Positions 33,783 through 46,377 of a DNA stretch of 64,000 nt are shown piece by piece; positions within the stretch are counted from its first letter, which is position 1; every line of letters begins with the position of its first letter. Position numbers and translations under genes: made by a program. Where the stretch lies: positions 423,758-487,757 of the forward strand of contig VJWN01000012.1 in NCBI GenBank assembly GCA_007644065.1, given 5' to 3'. The notes under the pieces are model-generated. The model saw only the letters and a program-made list of their open reading frames with translations, ran no database searches and had not been told where the DNA came from. The stretch is from Margaritispora aquatica. Taxonomy: Eukaryota; Ascomycota; Leotiomycetes; Helotiales; Discinellaceae.

Positions 33783-36226
33783 ATGACCGTTGCATATGAT
33801 TTAACCCACCGGGGGCCATCGACGCCTCAAGGCATACCGGCGGGGTCTGCGTTGGAAGATCGTTTCGAGGTGCTGAAGGATATTGGAGATGGTAGCTTTG
33901 GTAGTGTCGTTCTCGCGCGAGTCCGTACGGCAGGCTCAAATGTTGCTCGTCGAGGCACTGTGGTGAGTGAAGTCAATGACGATTGAAGAGTAAAACACTA
34001 ATTACAGTGAAAAAGATCGCCATCAAAACGATGAAGAAGAATTTCGAATCGTTTGCACCATGTTTGGAACTTCGAGAGGTAGTGTTTTTAAGGACCCTCC
34101 CACCTCATCAACATCTCGTTCCAGCACTAGACATTTTTCTCGACCCGTTCACCAAGAAGCTTCACATTGCTATGGAATATATGGATGGAAACCTTTATCA
34201 ACTGATGAAGGCTCGAGATCATAAGTGTCTCGATGTTGCAAGCGTTAAAAGTATCCTCTTTCAGATTATGCAGGGCTTGGAGCATATTCATGCTCATCAC
34301 TTTTTCCATCGCGATATCAAACCAGAGAACATTCTCGTATCGACATCAGCTCAACAGGACTCCGGAAATTCATTCAGGAGGTACTCAGCTATGGTTACTC
34401 CACCCTCAACACCTCCGGCATACACTGTCAAGATCGCAGACTTTGGACTTGCGAGAGAGACTCACTCGAAGCTTGCATATACGACATATGTGTCGACGCG
34501 TTGGTATCGTGCTCCTGAGGTATTGTTAAGAGCTGGTGAATACTCATCACCCGTTGACATTTGGGCAATTGGAGCAATGGCTGTGGAGATCGCGACTTTG
34601 AAGCCGTTATTCCCTGGAGGAAATGAAGTTGATCAGGTCTGGAGAGTATGTGAGATCATGGGTAGCCCAGGAAATTGGTACAACAAGTCTGGAGCCAGAG
34701 TTGGTGGAGGAGAGTGGAGAGAAGGTACCCGCCTAGCTGGGAAACTTGGATTTTCATTCCCGAAAATGGCGCCTCACTCGATGGATACGATTCTTCAGAC
34801 TCCTCAATGGCCAGCGTCGTTGGCTAATTTTGTGACCTGGTGCCTAATGTGGGATCCAAAAACGAGGCCGACATCAACTCAAGCTCTTGCTCATGAGTTC
34901 TTCACTGATGCAGTTGATCCTCTTCGACCAAAGTCATCAGCATCTAAACAAATCTTAGGTCGAAAGCAGTCGGATTTGAGTCATCGTGGATCAAAGGATG
35001 TAATTGAGACAACGCCCACTTCTTCATCAAAGGCATCTTGGTTCAGAAAGTCCTTGATTGGCCGATCAGAAAGCACTTCTGGAATTTCACAGGGTAATGG
35101 AAAGGAGAATGCTGCTCCTCGCCCAAGTCCAGTGCACGCAGTAACTGAGGTCCCAGTCACAAAGGCTAGACCACAACCAGGCAAAAGGGCTACTTGGAAT
35201 AATGGTCCCTCAAATGGCGCTCCAATGCCTATCTTACCAACGATAAAGCCAATTTCTCCTCTCTCGGACGCGGTTACCGCTCAAGCCAGCAGCCGGACCC
35301 CTTCATACACTGACGCATATGCTGCCAGCCAGCGACAGTCGAATGCCGATGACAAGGGAGCGAAGAAGATTGGACGACAATTATCTGTCGCATCAGCCAA
35401 CAATCACTATGCAGATATTCACAGGCAACAGGCTGAGATGGCTTTGACCGGAAACACTGGATTGGCTTCCCCACCTAATGGACAAAAGGAGAGCTTCTTT
35501 TCTCATCTCAGGAAACGTGCGAGGAGATTTTCAGGACGACAATCACAAACTCCAATCTCACCAAAATCTATGGATATTGAAGCTCAAGCTGGTTGTGGTC
35601 CCTGGTCTAGCAATCGATCGTCGATGATCATGGATGGAAGCCAAACTTCCAGTCCCAACCAAAAAGTTGACACATACGAAGCACTCGATAAGGCTCTTCG
35701 AAATGTGCAGCAAAACCTGGACTCCCCTCAAGCGAGCGCGCCCACTCCACCAAATCATCTCATTAATCCAACTAGTGTACTAAAAAGGCACCATTCTCTA
35801 CCTCAGCAACAAGCACGATCCGTTGACAATCTGCGTGCAGCTGCTGGTCCAATCTCTAGCAGAACCAGGAGATCGCAAGTTCCAGGTGGTGCTAGGCAGT
35901 ATGAAACTCCAGATGAAGAAGACGAGCTTCTGGATGAAGTTTTATCAAGTACACGGAAAGCGATGAAGAAGATAGATCGGAACTCGATTCAAAATGATAA
36001 CCGACAACCACTTCGACATTCAAACAGCAATTTAGCTCTATCAAATCCTTATCCTACTCCGTCACCCTCAGCCAGTGGGAGTACTGTTCTATTTGGGCAA
36101 GGAGTTGCTCAAGTAACACCATCAAAACCTCCTGGTGGCAACAAAGTACAATCATCTACCCCACCATACGATCATGAGGACGATTGGGCTGCATCAGTCT
36201 TTGCAGCTACCTCGAATCGATTCTAG
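33783..36226 (+). CDS. ime2: Ime2/RCK-type serine/threonine protein kinase
   Basis: Exons 33783-33962 and 34016-36226 give 796 residues. The 53-nt intron ends at the less obvious AAG at 34015, which restores GTVIAIKTMKK. Kinase domain about 28-315: glycine loop GDGSFGSV (35-42), VAIK-type lysine (K64), HRDIKPEN (158-165), DFG (202-204), a T-T-Y activation motif before VSTRWYRAPE (216-218) and DIWAIG. A Pro/Ser insert between HRDIKPEN and DFG (about 168-195) is a mark of the Ime2/MAK/RCK group. The C-terminal 480 residues are Ser/Pro/Gln-rich and disordered. In yeast, Ime2 drives meiosis; in filamentous fungi, Ime2 relatives influence sexual development and nitrogen responses. The long leader before it suggests strong post-transcriptional or promoter control, which is inference. 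Confidence 0.92.
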
Positions 36227-37997
36227 AGTGCAAGGCGCACAAATATGTATATCAAAAGGAGGAAAAGTTGATTGGTTCTATCTACATTGCATGCATGGTG
36301 TTGAGGATTTTTGGGGCATGGCTCCTCACGTCTGTTCTCCTGTTTTGAACATTCGATGGAGGTTAGCTTGTAAATTTTGGCGTTTATTTCAACAGCTCTT
36401 CGTTTTCACATTTTTCATATCCATAGTAACGAGTCACCATAGAAGTGTCTTGAACTTTGTTTTCTTGTCTTCCAAATACCCCCATATAGACTGCACGCAT
36501 AAGCTTGTTTGAAGCTAAGAAGCGGAGCAGACACTGCTTCACAGCGCGTCGAATACAAATATTTTCATTTGTCAAATTTTGGTCTGTCTCTGAAGCGGAA
36601 GTGTGCTGGGCTACTACGCCAGTAAGGAAGGGAATTACATATCTGGTCACACCACCAAGTTTTCATATTTTGGGATCAAATAGCCCGCTTGTTATTATCA
36701 CTATCATTGCTTCTTGTTTTTTTTGTTAAGTATTGTACAGTTCTGAATGAAGGAAGATCCTGGGATTTTTTTGGTTTGAAGCTCGGAGGGCTTTCTGCTT
36801 TTGCGCCTTCCTTGACATATGCGTTGTCTGTGCTCACTTGTTTATTTGGGCATGACCTGTTGAGGCATGCTTTGTGGTAATACGGATCCGATATTGGCGC
36901 TGTGCGTTGGATTCTTCGGGCGAGGGAAATGAGAGGGGAATTATTTAGAGAGAGGAGAGGTGAAGAGGAGAAAAGAGAGAATGTGCTGTAGAGTATGTAG
37001 GAAGTAGAAAGAAGTGTGCGGAAATGAAAGAATAGTTGATCGAAATCTTGATGGTGTTCCTCCTGCGTGCGTGCGTGCTTGCTTGCCTTCTGTGCTGTAC
37101 TTCATGGAGAGGAAAGTAAAATGTTGAGTGCAGGTGCTGCAATGAAGTGCTCTGACTGTCCATCTATATGTGTTTTCGGTAAACGCTTTAAATTGCGCTG
37201 AGTTGTTTTTTTCCCACCTTGTTTTTCTGCCCTGTGAGGTTATACCTTGAAGCTGGCTGAGAGTCTTCCCTGTTTTGCTGGGAGTTGGCTGTTTTGATAT
37301 GATGATATGAGATGAGGTGGATGAGGTGGATGGGGGTGGATGAGATGAGGCGAAGTGACACGAACTGAGGTGAGGTGAGGTGAGATACCTAGAGGAATGT
37401 GAGATAATCTGAGATGATGTGAGGTGCGTTGAAAGTTGAAAGTTTAAAAAAGGGGTTATGGATCAGGGATACAGACACCGCTGTTCTGCAGCCGAATACC
37501 TAGTCTAGCATACGAAGACAGTGGACTTTCAGAATTTCAGAATTAATTCAGATCTTTTATTTGTGGCGTTTTCCGTCCTGTTCAGTTGTGTTGTGTGTTT
37601 ATTGTTACTATTGTTATTAATTTCTGTGTCATAGGGAGGGAGGGATACGGGTGGATTTATGGATCAATCAATGGATGGATCAGTGGATGGAATGGGATAG
37701 GATAGGATGGGATGGCATGGTTGGGATGCCTTGGTTGCGAACGTCATGCCTCTTCATGCTTCATGCTGTCTCAGTGAAGTACGGTATGGTGTGGTCTGGT
37801 GCGGCGTTTTTTTTTCTGGTGTGTTGGCAAGTGCATGAGTGAGGCGAATGAGTTGGCGAGTTTGCGAGTAGCCGTAGGCGAGAATAGGGAGCTGAGGGAT
37901 TGAGTGAGGGAGTTGAGTGAGCGAGGAGCCTCTCCACCTTTTGGTGCAAAAGGCGTTTTACCCCATAGTTTTTGTGCGATGTGCGATTGGCGAGGCA

Positions 37998-38036
37998 ACG
38001 AACGGACGAACGAACGAGCCAGCGAACGAACGAACG
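37998..38036. repeat. CGAA-type microsatellite
   Basis: Imperfect run of CGAA tetranucleotides (cgaacggacgaacgaacgag, then cgaacgaacgaacg). Confidence 0.85.
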
Positions 38037-38929
38037 GGTCAGTGGAGTGGACGGGTGGATGGGTTTGTGAGTGGCTTCGTGGTTCTTGACCGTTACTGGT
38101 ACTCCTTATTCTTACATCTGAACGGGAGCTGGAAGTGCTTTGGCGTGATGTGGTGTGATGTGATGTGTGTCTTGGAGAGTGCGGTGTGTGCATGAGCTCG
38201 TGTGCGAGCGAGTGAGTGAGTGAGCGTGTGTTTTTTGTGTGTGCACGTGCATGAAGAAGATGGATTGGACGGTTTTATTGCTCAATGCGGATTTTTTTCT
38301 GCACTTCAAGTGAGGTGCTGTACTTTTTGTGTGGTGGAGGGAGGAAAGGGGGTTCGTTGCCAGGGCATGAGAAGAGGAGGTGGGGTAGCGAGTCGCGATG
38401 AATTGACGGATGAGTGAATAAGGAGAGTCATGTGAATTAACAGGCGGAAGGAAGAGGAACGGAAGGAGGAGGAAGAGGCTGATAGGACCACGTTCGAGGC
38501 CCTCAGTGGGATGAGTGGGAGAGCGAGTCTTGTGTGTTCTGTATGCGAGTTAGTGGTAGTGGATTGGTGTGTAGGTATGGGCGACATCCTCAAATGGCGG
38601 ACTCTTGCTCTTGAACATTGGGGGGAGTTCATCACAGGCCTGGGCATTGAGAGAAGAGACCATCAGGTGATTCTCGCGGGCTGAAGTATATACGATGGAT
38701 GATAGGGAAGCTGATGTGTGGGTGGGTAGTGGGGTGCGTCCTGATGCGGGGGGAACTTCTGAGTGGGTTCATGGCTTGCATAATGCGGAGTACCTAGGTA
38801 TCTTTGGCGGAATGGGCGTTTGTTTACGCTTAAGATATGACATGGTGGAGGATGGGGTAGGTGGTTGGATAACGGAGGATGAAGAACGGGAGAGGAGAAG
38901 TAGGAAAAGGTAAGAGTGAAGAATAGGCA

Positions 38930-38941
38930 GGGGGGGGGGGG
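38930..38941. repeat. Poly-G tract (G12)
   Basis: Twelve uninterrupted G residues on the plus strand within the G-rich asymmetric block. Confidence 0.85.
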
Positions 38942-40106
38942 CACTGTGGGCTATGATGTACCAGTCACAATGGCGATTGGGGTTGGAATTGGGATTTGGG
39001 GTGATGAACACTGTGGGATCGTATTGAGATGGAACATGTCTCACGGTTGCTTGATGTCGCCGGCTGGAATGGGAAGGAGCATAGATGAGTCTCGTGCTTT
39101 TCCGTGGGTGAAGAACTAACCGAGATACCCGTATGTCATGACAAGAGACAGAGCTATCAGTCTATTGAATAGTGGCAAAATGCCCTAACACGCTCTTTTA
39201 CAAACAGGCTCGTGCCTCGGGGCGAGTGATTGCCATGATTCGAAAAGAACCCAAATTAATTAGTTATGCAAACTCGTCTTTTGATCCGCGTATGCCGTCC
39301 TACGTTTTGGTGAATGTATGTGGATTTCCTTCGGCTGGCGTGCTAATCGCGCCGCGAAAAGAATAGGTATTGCGAGATAGACATTCGCATGGCACTTAGA
39401 TTGTCTCTAATAGGTTATCAGGAAGCAGTTCTTCAAACGGTAGAAGTGAAGTGGAGCTTTTGTTAGTCGGTCTAGCTGGCGTGGAGGATGGAATACACGA
39501 ATCGCCTCGTGAGACAATCTTGACTCGTGACTAGAGCTAAATCTCTACGAGACACGAGTCGAAATAGTGTAGAAGTCAAGTCATTGCCAGCGTCCGTACT
39601 TTATTGATCGTGTCTCCTCGGATTTTCTCAAATTGGAAGTAAGGGGAAGTGGTCATTGAGATGCTAAAGCATTTGTTCTGGATCACTTCGCAACGATGGT
39701 ATGTTGGTAATAACACGCTACCATGAGAGATTGTACGCAATGCAGTACAAACTTTAACTTTACAATACCGGAACTTAAAAGAGTTATTGGAAGTTTTTGG
39801 TATCGTGAAGTTCCATCAGCTTTAAGTGGTACCGGTTCTTTCTTTTGACTATGTCGCAGCATGAGTAGAGAGCACTTAAGATCTACACAGAGATTATTTG
39901 ATATGATGTTACCCTCCTTCTTGTCTAACTGTCATATTTTCAATAATAATTATCTCCTGTTCTCATGTAACAATTGAAGTTGAGGTACCCCTTTCGCAGC
40001 CGAGCATCGCTTATTTGTTGCTTGTCCCGCCGCAACATCACCGGCAAAACAATGAATCTTGCTTGACAACCACCTCACCTCGACCAAAATCATCTGATGT
40101 AGTACC

Positions 40107-40120
40107 AAAAAATGCAAAAA
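40107..40120 (-). terminator. RNA polymerase III terminator of tRNA-Ser
   Basis: On the minus strand, T5 (40120-40116) and then T6 (40112-40107) begin 9 bases after the tRNA 3' end. This is a normal position for Pol III termination. Confidence 0.8.
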
Positions 40121-40128
40121 GATTGTTG

Positions 40129-40234
40129 CGACGCCAGTGAGATTTGAACTCACGCCTCCGAAGAGAATAGATGCCAAGAAGTCTCGTAAGAGATGATTCA
40201 AGTCTATCGCGTTAGACCACTCCGCCATAGCGCC
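40129..40234 (-). tRNA. trnS-UGA: tRNA-Ser (anticodon UGA) with a 24-nt intron
   Basis: The minus-strand sequence folds as a class II tRNA. The acceptor stem GGCGCTA pairs with TGGCGTC (two G-U pairs). The D-arm has GCG/CGC, the anticodon stem ATAGA/TCTAT, and the loop CTTGAA+A has anticodon TGA at 40200-40198. A long variable arm (TCTCTTCGGAGGC) follows, then the T-arm GTGAG-TTCAAAT-CTCAC and G as discriminator base. A 24-nt intron (40196-40173) sits between positions 37 and 38, the standard nuclear site. CCA is not encoded, as expected in a nucleus. The mature length of 82 nt fits serine tRNAs. Confidence 0.93.
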
Positions 40235-43200
40235 GTCTTTATCCTGATTGGATGTGAACATCAATCATTTCAGGATATAAAACCACCACTACCAACTCTA
40301 AACTTCCAAAAAACAGACAAATACAGAGTATATCTGACGTTCGTATGCTGCTGTGAGGTATTTCAAATAGCTTCAGTTAGTCCAAAACGTCAAGAAACTA
40401 CCTTTTCTACTAAATGCAGTCTAAAACAGCCCCACTATAGTGATATCAGGGCAGTGAAATGCCTTTTCATCACATGACTTAATGATCACTACTGGCTTCA
40501 ATTCATTGAGGTTTCTCAATAAGCTATGAGCTATTGGCGAAATGACTTTGGATGTACTACAGAGTAAGTTGCTGAGTAGGGTATTCGGTAGTTAGTTTGA
40601 GGCGGGCAAATGCTAAAGGCCTAGTTAGTCACACAAGTCAACAGTACCTAGCTAGTTCAAATCGCAAACATTTCAAGTTGGAATGACATCATGAATACTT
40701 CCTTAGTATATGCCGACGTATTCATTCTTGGGATATTATTAGATCAGATAAGTTATAAAGCAAGCGATGAGCTACAAAAGAAGCGCCCACACACTGTTCT
40801 TTTCATTTTTTTCTCCTTCTTCAAGCTCGATCACCGACGACAATATGATCGTTGTTCCCATAGAACACCTATCTACGATTTTCACAGCTCAAAATCTTCT
40901 CACATCAACTAAAAACAAAAGCGAAAGCCAAAATGACGAATTCAGCCCTTGCCCGGAGGGAACTTTACTCCAATGAGTCTAGTCAACCAGATACTGAATT
41001 GGTAGCCCTCATAGTCAACCCCAAGTGGGCAAGACGATGCATCGAAAAACCCTTTGGGGTGGAATCCGTCGATACCAGACTTGAGGCCATTGTTCATATA
41101 GTGAAAGCTGACCGGCCCAAACGGAGTTCTTACTTCGGAGTGTGAACGATCAAGATGAAAGATTCTGACCGGATCTCTCAACAAGGTTCCGTACACTATA
41201 TGTATCTCACAGAAAGATTCTCTCGCTCACCTATCTCGCAAGTTAGCAAGACCCGTTCAAGGGCGAGAGATCAAAGTGTTTGATGGAGCAAGAGTCTGAT
41301 GCACCAAAGAAGACTTAGAAATAATCCTCTCCGCCTCATCCACATGGCGCCCTGTCCGCATCTCAATTTTGTTGAGGCTACCTGGCCACATACCAATCCG
41401 CAAAAAGATTTCCTCTTCGTCATTCACCACCTTTGCGCATGCGCCTTGAATTCCGAAATCGAGCCTCGTCGATAACTAGCTGCGGCACTGCCAGTGGCAC
41501 CAAGTGTCACTACCTTCGATTTGCGTATTTGCCATCCCAAGATTACTTCGAAATTTACGAAGACTCCCAAAGTATGAAAAGCAACGACCAATTTATGAAA
41601 TGTATGGCGTCAGCTACCACACGCAATGAGCAGAAATCCGAAAATCATATCCAAAACTCGCCTCTATTTTTTGCTAAGCGTCATTCATCTATTAAATTAA
41701 CGGTCCTAGGATAATTCTCATGTCAATGGTGTTTAAGCTTGGAAAGCGAAACCACGTTGCGAGGAAGTACTAATGCCAGGAAAGCAAGATAGATGCGTCC
41801 CTTGATATCGCTATACTCAATAGTGTATGTTAAGAAAAATAATGGGACTTTTGGGTCTGCTAAATGCTTCGACAAATGACTAATAATGAGTCTGGAGATT
41901 CATTCTGGTTATGTCGATGCCCCCAGAAATGTGATGGACGCATTTTCGTGCCAGAAAGCAATATAGCAGCGATTAGGGATTCCAAGCTAGAACTTGAACG
42001 GCCAACTCGCTTCACTATACAGCGTTTTGAGAGAAAAGACAAGTCAGCAAAGCTTTGGGCATTGAAATTGGATTGTCTGAACCACTTCTCACTGCTTATT
42101 AGCTCTGTCCATCTTACGACCCCGTTATTTAAAAGAACGAAGGTGAAAAATACAGAAAAAAGAGACTCCTTAGACTTTATGTAAGTCTAAGTGATTGGCA
42201 CTATGCCCATTTATCTTTGCTTGGGCATGAACAAATAGATGTAAGGGACCCCAAAGGACAACATCAACATTGTCGTAGTCATTGACTTATCACCTCCACA
42301 TGGCAATATATTTCCGGTTAGTTCATTTGAGCCGTTGCTCAGTAACCGGAAGTCGAAGTACAAAAGTTCTACCAGATCTCACCATTCACTTTGGAATGAC
42401 TAAATAATCTTTTGTTGGGTCTATCTTGGCAAGTTTTGGTAGTTGTAGTGAGTACCAGCCGATTGTGAGAGGACCCTTTCGTTTGTCAAATCGATTTTAG
42501 ATCTCTGTATCTTATGAATCCCCCTATGATAACCCAAGACGCTTGCACAATCAGACCCTCGTCAAAAGACGTGACACCACCCATATGCTCGAGTCATCGA
42601 TCGAGACCGCCCAAGATCCGAACATCGCAACACCACTTCTGATGTCTGGCAGCGGTGGCTCGTGACCGAAGTCCCATGTACAACCTCATTTATGTGGCTC
42701 GAAGAATGGGGACAAACACCGAAACTCGAGATAGCGATACGGACTCTGGTCCGAAGCCAAAGCGGTGAGACGACATATCCATCCATGGTGTCCGCATATC
42801 AATTCAATGTTCGGAACATCTATCCAGAATTCAGGTCTATCTGCTGCATCATGCAGTGCAATGGAACAAGTGCCGAACCTGAGGTCAAAAGACTGACTGA
42901 AAAGCACAGCTTTCTCGGTGAAGCAGCGCACTCCCAAACTGTCGAGACGAGACATCAGTCAGATAAGTTCCAAATTTCCCCCCGTTTGAAGTTCGAGCAC
43001 CTAGTGGCGTTGGCTGGCCGGTCCATGGACAAAAGTGAAAACGGATGGGTTTTGCTTTGCCCTTTCATCAAAGAATTGCATCCCTCTTTTTCAGGCTTCT
43101 TTGACCTTCCAGAAGCTCACTGCATTAAGCAAAGACCCTGAGGCGAGCTGCATCAGGTGTCAGAACTGCTGTAGCGGGCATGAATAGAATCGTCGGATGT

Positions 43201-43796
43201 TGAGGTTTGGAAACGCTCCCAAGGTGCGACCTGAAAGCATCGTAATCATGCTTGTGTCAAAGGCATTAAAATGTCCAATCTGATGTCCAATCGCCCCGTC
43301 TGATGTTCTGTTACAACAGAACAGCTGCTCGTGAAGAAGCGACAAGGCTGGACTTTTGTATGGAAGCGCGGATACCGATACGTTGGAGTGGACTAGATTG
43401 GCATTTGTAAAGTAGTGCATCAGTCATAGTGGCGAACTACTCATTAGACACAGTCCGCGTATTGATAAACTACGCCATAGCGCCTCGACGACGTTTGCCT
43501 GCTCGGAGCCTTCTTATATACGCCTGCATCCGCCATCTACTCTTCCTCCTCTCAACTCCCTATCTAAATACGGAATCTCATTTCAAATCACACAATCCTC
43601 TCGAATCAGTATCAGAGCCTATTTAAGTTCATCCAACGAACTCTCGAGAACCAACACTCAACCACTTTCATCTTCAACTACTCGACCGAGTCCCTTATCT
43701 AGTCATCGTCGTCACAAGCCAACGCATACCTCGAACACACAAACCTACATATTACACTCACCACATCCCCGAATCTTCAAGAGCCAAACTCACAAC
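40235..43796. other. 3.6 kb intergenic region between tRNA-Ser and the UBL-AN1 gene
   Basis: There is no recognisable gene. The frames 41864-42184 (WLCRCPQKCDGRIF) and 42662-43141 are the longest with protein-like composition, but neither has a family match or convincing exon partners. A short match to the tRNA-Ser 5' end lies at 43473-43484. From about 43500 the sequence becomes C-rich, as expected for the leader of the UBL-AN1 gene. Confidence 0.4.
43455..43484 (-). pseudogene. Possible tRNA-Ser 5' fragment
   Basis: On the minus strand GGCGCTATGGCG is identical to the first 12 bases of the nearby tRNA-Ser. The D-arm that follows is similar (GCG...CGC with TAGTTTATCAATA in place of GAGTGGTCTAA). 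The anticodon arm and 3' half do not match, so this would be only a relic. Confidence 0.3.
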
Positions 43797-44495
43797 ATGC
43801 GTTCCTCAACTTCAATGTCTCGATCCGCCTCCCCTGAGCCCTCAGAAACAATGCAGATCTTCGTCAAGCCCATCTCAGGCGACAGTAAGCACCCACTCTC
43901 ATCACACACCACCTTACCTCAGAACCACCAGCTGACTCTTCCTTCTCTTCCAACAGCATTCCCCATCACCGTCTCCTCAGATCTCAGCATCCAAAATCTG
44001 CGGACTCTCCTCTCCGTACGGACCTCCCTTCCCGAATCCTCCCTCCGCCTCGTCTACGCAGGGAAACACCTCACCTCCAACACCCTGGCCGACCACGGCG
44101 TGCAGCGCGAGTCGACACTACACTTAGCATCGCCGATGCGAGGCGGTATGCCACCCAAGAAGATTCGCTGCTCGTTCAAGGAGTGCAGGGAGGGTGCACA
44201 GCGCATCATAGGTGACTGCGGCTTCTGCAAAGGACACTACTGCGGAAAGCACCGGTTGCTGGAGGACCACAAGTGCGATGGGCTGGAAGACGTAAGTTTT
44301 GCTTCTCTTTCCCCGCTGTCTGATGCTGCTACTGGGGACGAGGATGTCCTGTGGTGGCTCGTCGGACTGGATTGTGCATTTGAAGGGGAATCTTTGGCTG
44401 ACATAGTCTATGACGAACAGTGCAAAAAGGAATCACACGACCGGAACGCAGCGCAGCTGAACAGGGAACGGACACAGGTCATCAAGGGCATCTAA
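43797..44495 (+). CDS. Ubiquitin-like / AN1 zinc-finger protein
   Basis: Exons 43797-43884, 43957-44291 and 44421-44495 give 165 residues. A short Ser-rich leader precedes a ubiquitin-like domain (about 19-93) that begins MQIFVKPISGD, as ubiquitin begins MQIFVKT. It ends STLHLASPMRGG, with a ubiquitin-like Arg-Gly-Gly. An AN1 zinc finger follows (about 101-136): C-x4-C-x9-C-x2-C-x4-C-x2-H-x5-H-x-C, in CSFKEC, CGFCKGHYCGKH and DHKC. The tail CKKESHDRNAAQLNRERTQV is typical of fungal members. Related AN1 proteins act in protein quality control at the proteasome and Cdc48; the exact role here is not known. Intron 2 (129 nt) is a multiple of three with no stop, so an unspliced form would insert 43 residues just after the AN1 finger. 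Confidence 0.92.
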   Translation: MRSSTSMSRSASPEPSETMQIFVKPISGDSKHPLSSHTTLPQNHQLTLPSLPTAFPITVSSDLSIQNLRTLLSVRTSLPESSLRLVYAGKHLTSNTLADHGVQRESTLHLASPMRGGMPPKKIRCSFKECREGAQRIIGDCGFCKGHYCGKHRLLEDHKCDGLEDVSFASLSPLSDAATGDEDVLWWLVGLDCAFEGESLADIVYDEQCKKESHDRNAAQLNRERTQVIKGI

Positions 44496-44835
44496 GGAGT
44501 CAGAAAGGGGTTTAATTGATTTTCATATTGCTGTACATGGGGCTGGATACGGCGTTCAAGGAGCATTGCAATGCTGTATCTATTGTTGCCATTTGGATTT
44601 GCTATTTAGCGAGCGCGCCGCCTGGATTACCATCTCCGTAGAGTACGGCAGATGTAGTATCACAGACTATTAATCAATCATAAATTTCTTCACTCACTAA
44701 TCTGTTCCTTCGGCCCTCTGCTGGAGTGACTACTTGCTCATGTCATTCTTGATATACTTCTTTTCCAAATCAAAATAAGTGACTATGCTCGCTTGCCACT
44801 TTTCTTATTCTATCATCATGCTATCATAATTACAT
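44496..44835. other. Short convergent 3' intergenic region
   Basis: About 340 bp between the convergent ends of the UBL-AN1 and alcohol dehydrogenase genes. It is AT-rich with no gene; it should hold both 3' untranslated regions. Confidence 0.6.

Positions 44836-46377
<1,542 letters not shown>

Larger units (their letters stand above)
36227..40128. other. Strand-asymmetric, microsatellite-rich intergenic region
   Basis: Downstream of the kinase, the first 600 bp look like a T-rich 3' untranslated region. From about 36900 to 39100 the plus strand becomes strikingly G- and T/A-rich and C-poor, with arrays such as GAGGTGAGGTGAGGT (about 37370), GGATGGATC/GGGATAGGATAGG (about 37670-37715), CGAACGAACG (37998-38036), GAGTGAGTGAGTGAG (about 38210) and G12 (38930-38941). 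No gene is recognised on either strand. From 39100 to 40128 composition returns to normal, with no gene. Confidence 0.5.

Noticed and set aside
39522..39560. GACTCGTG..CACGAGTC inverted repeat (8-bp arms, 23-bp loop)
   Set aside because: Short arms expected by chance at this scale, no target duplication or transposase nearby.
42662..43141. 159-codon plus-strand frame
   Set aside because: No recognisable motif, an equally long frame lies on the opposite strand, and it has no splice partners. Kept only as a mention in the intergenic entry.
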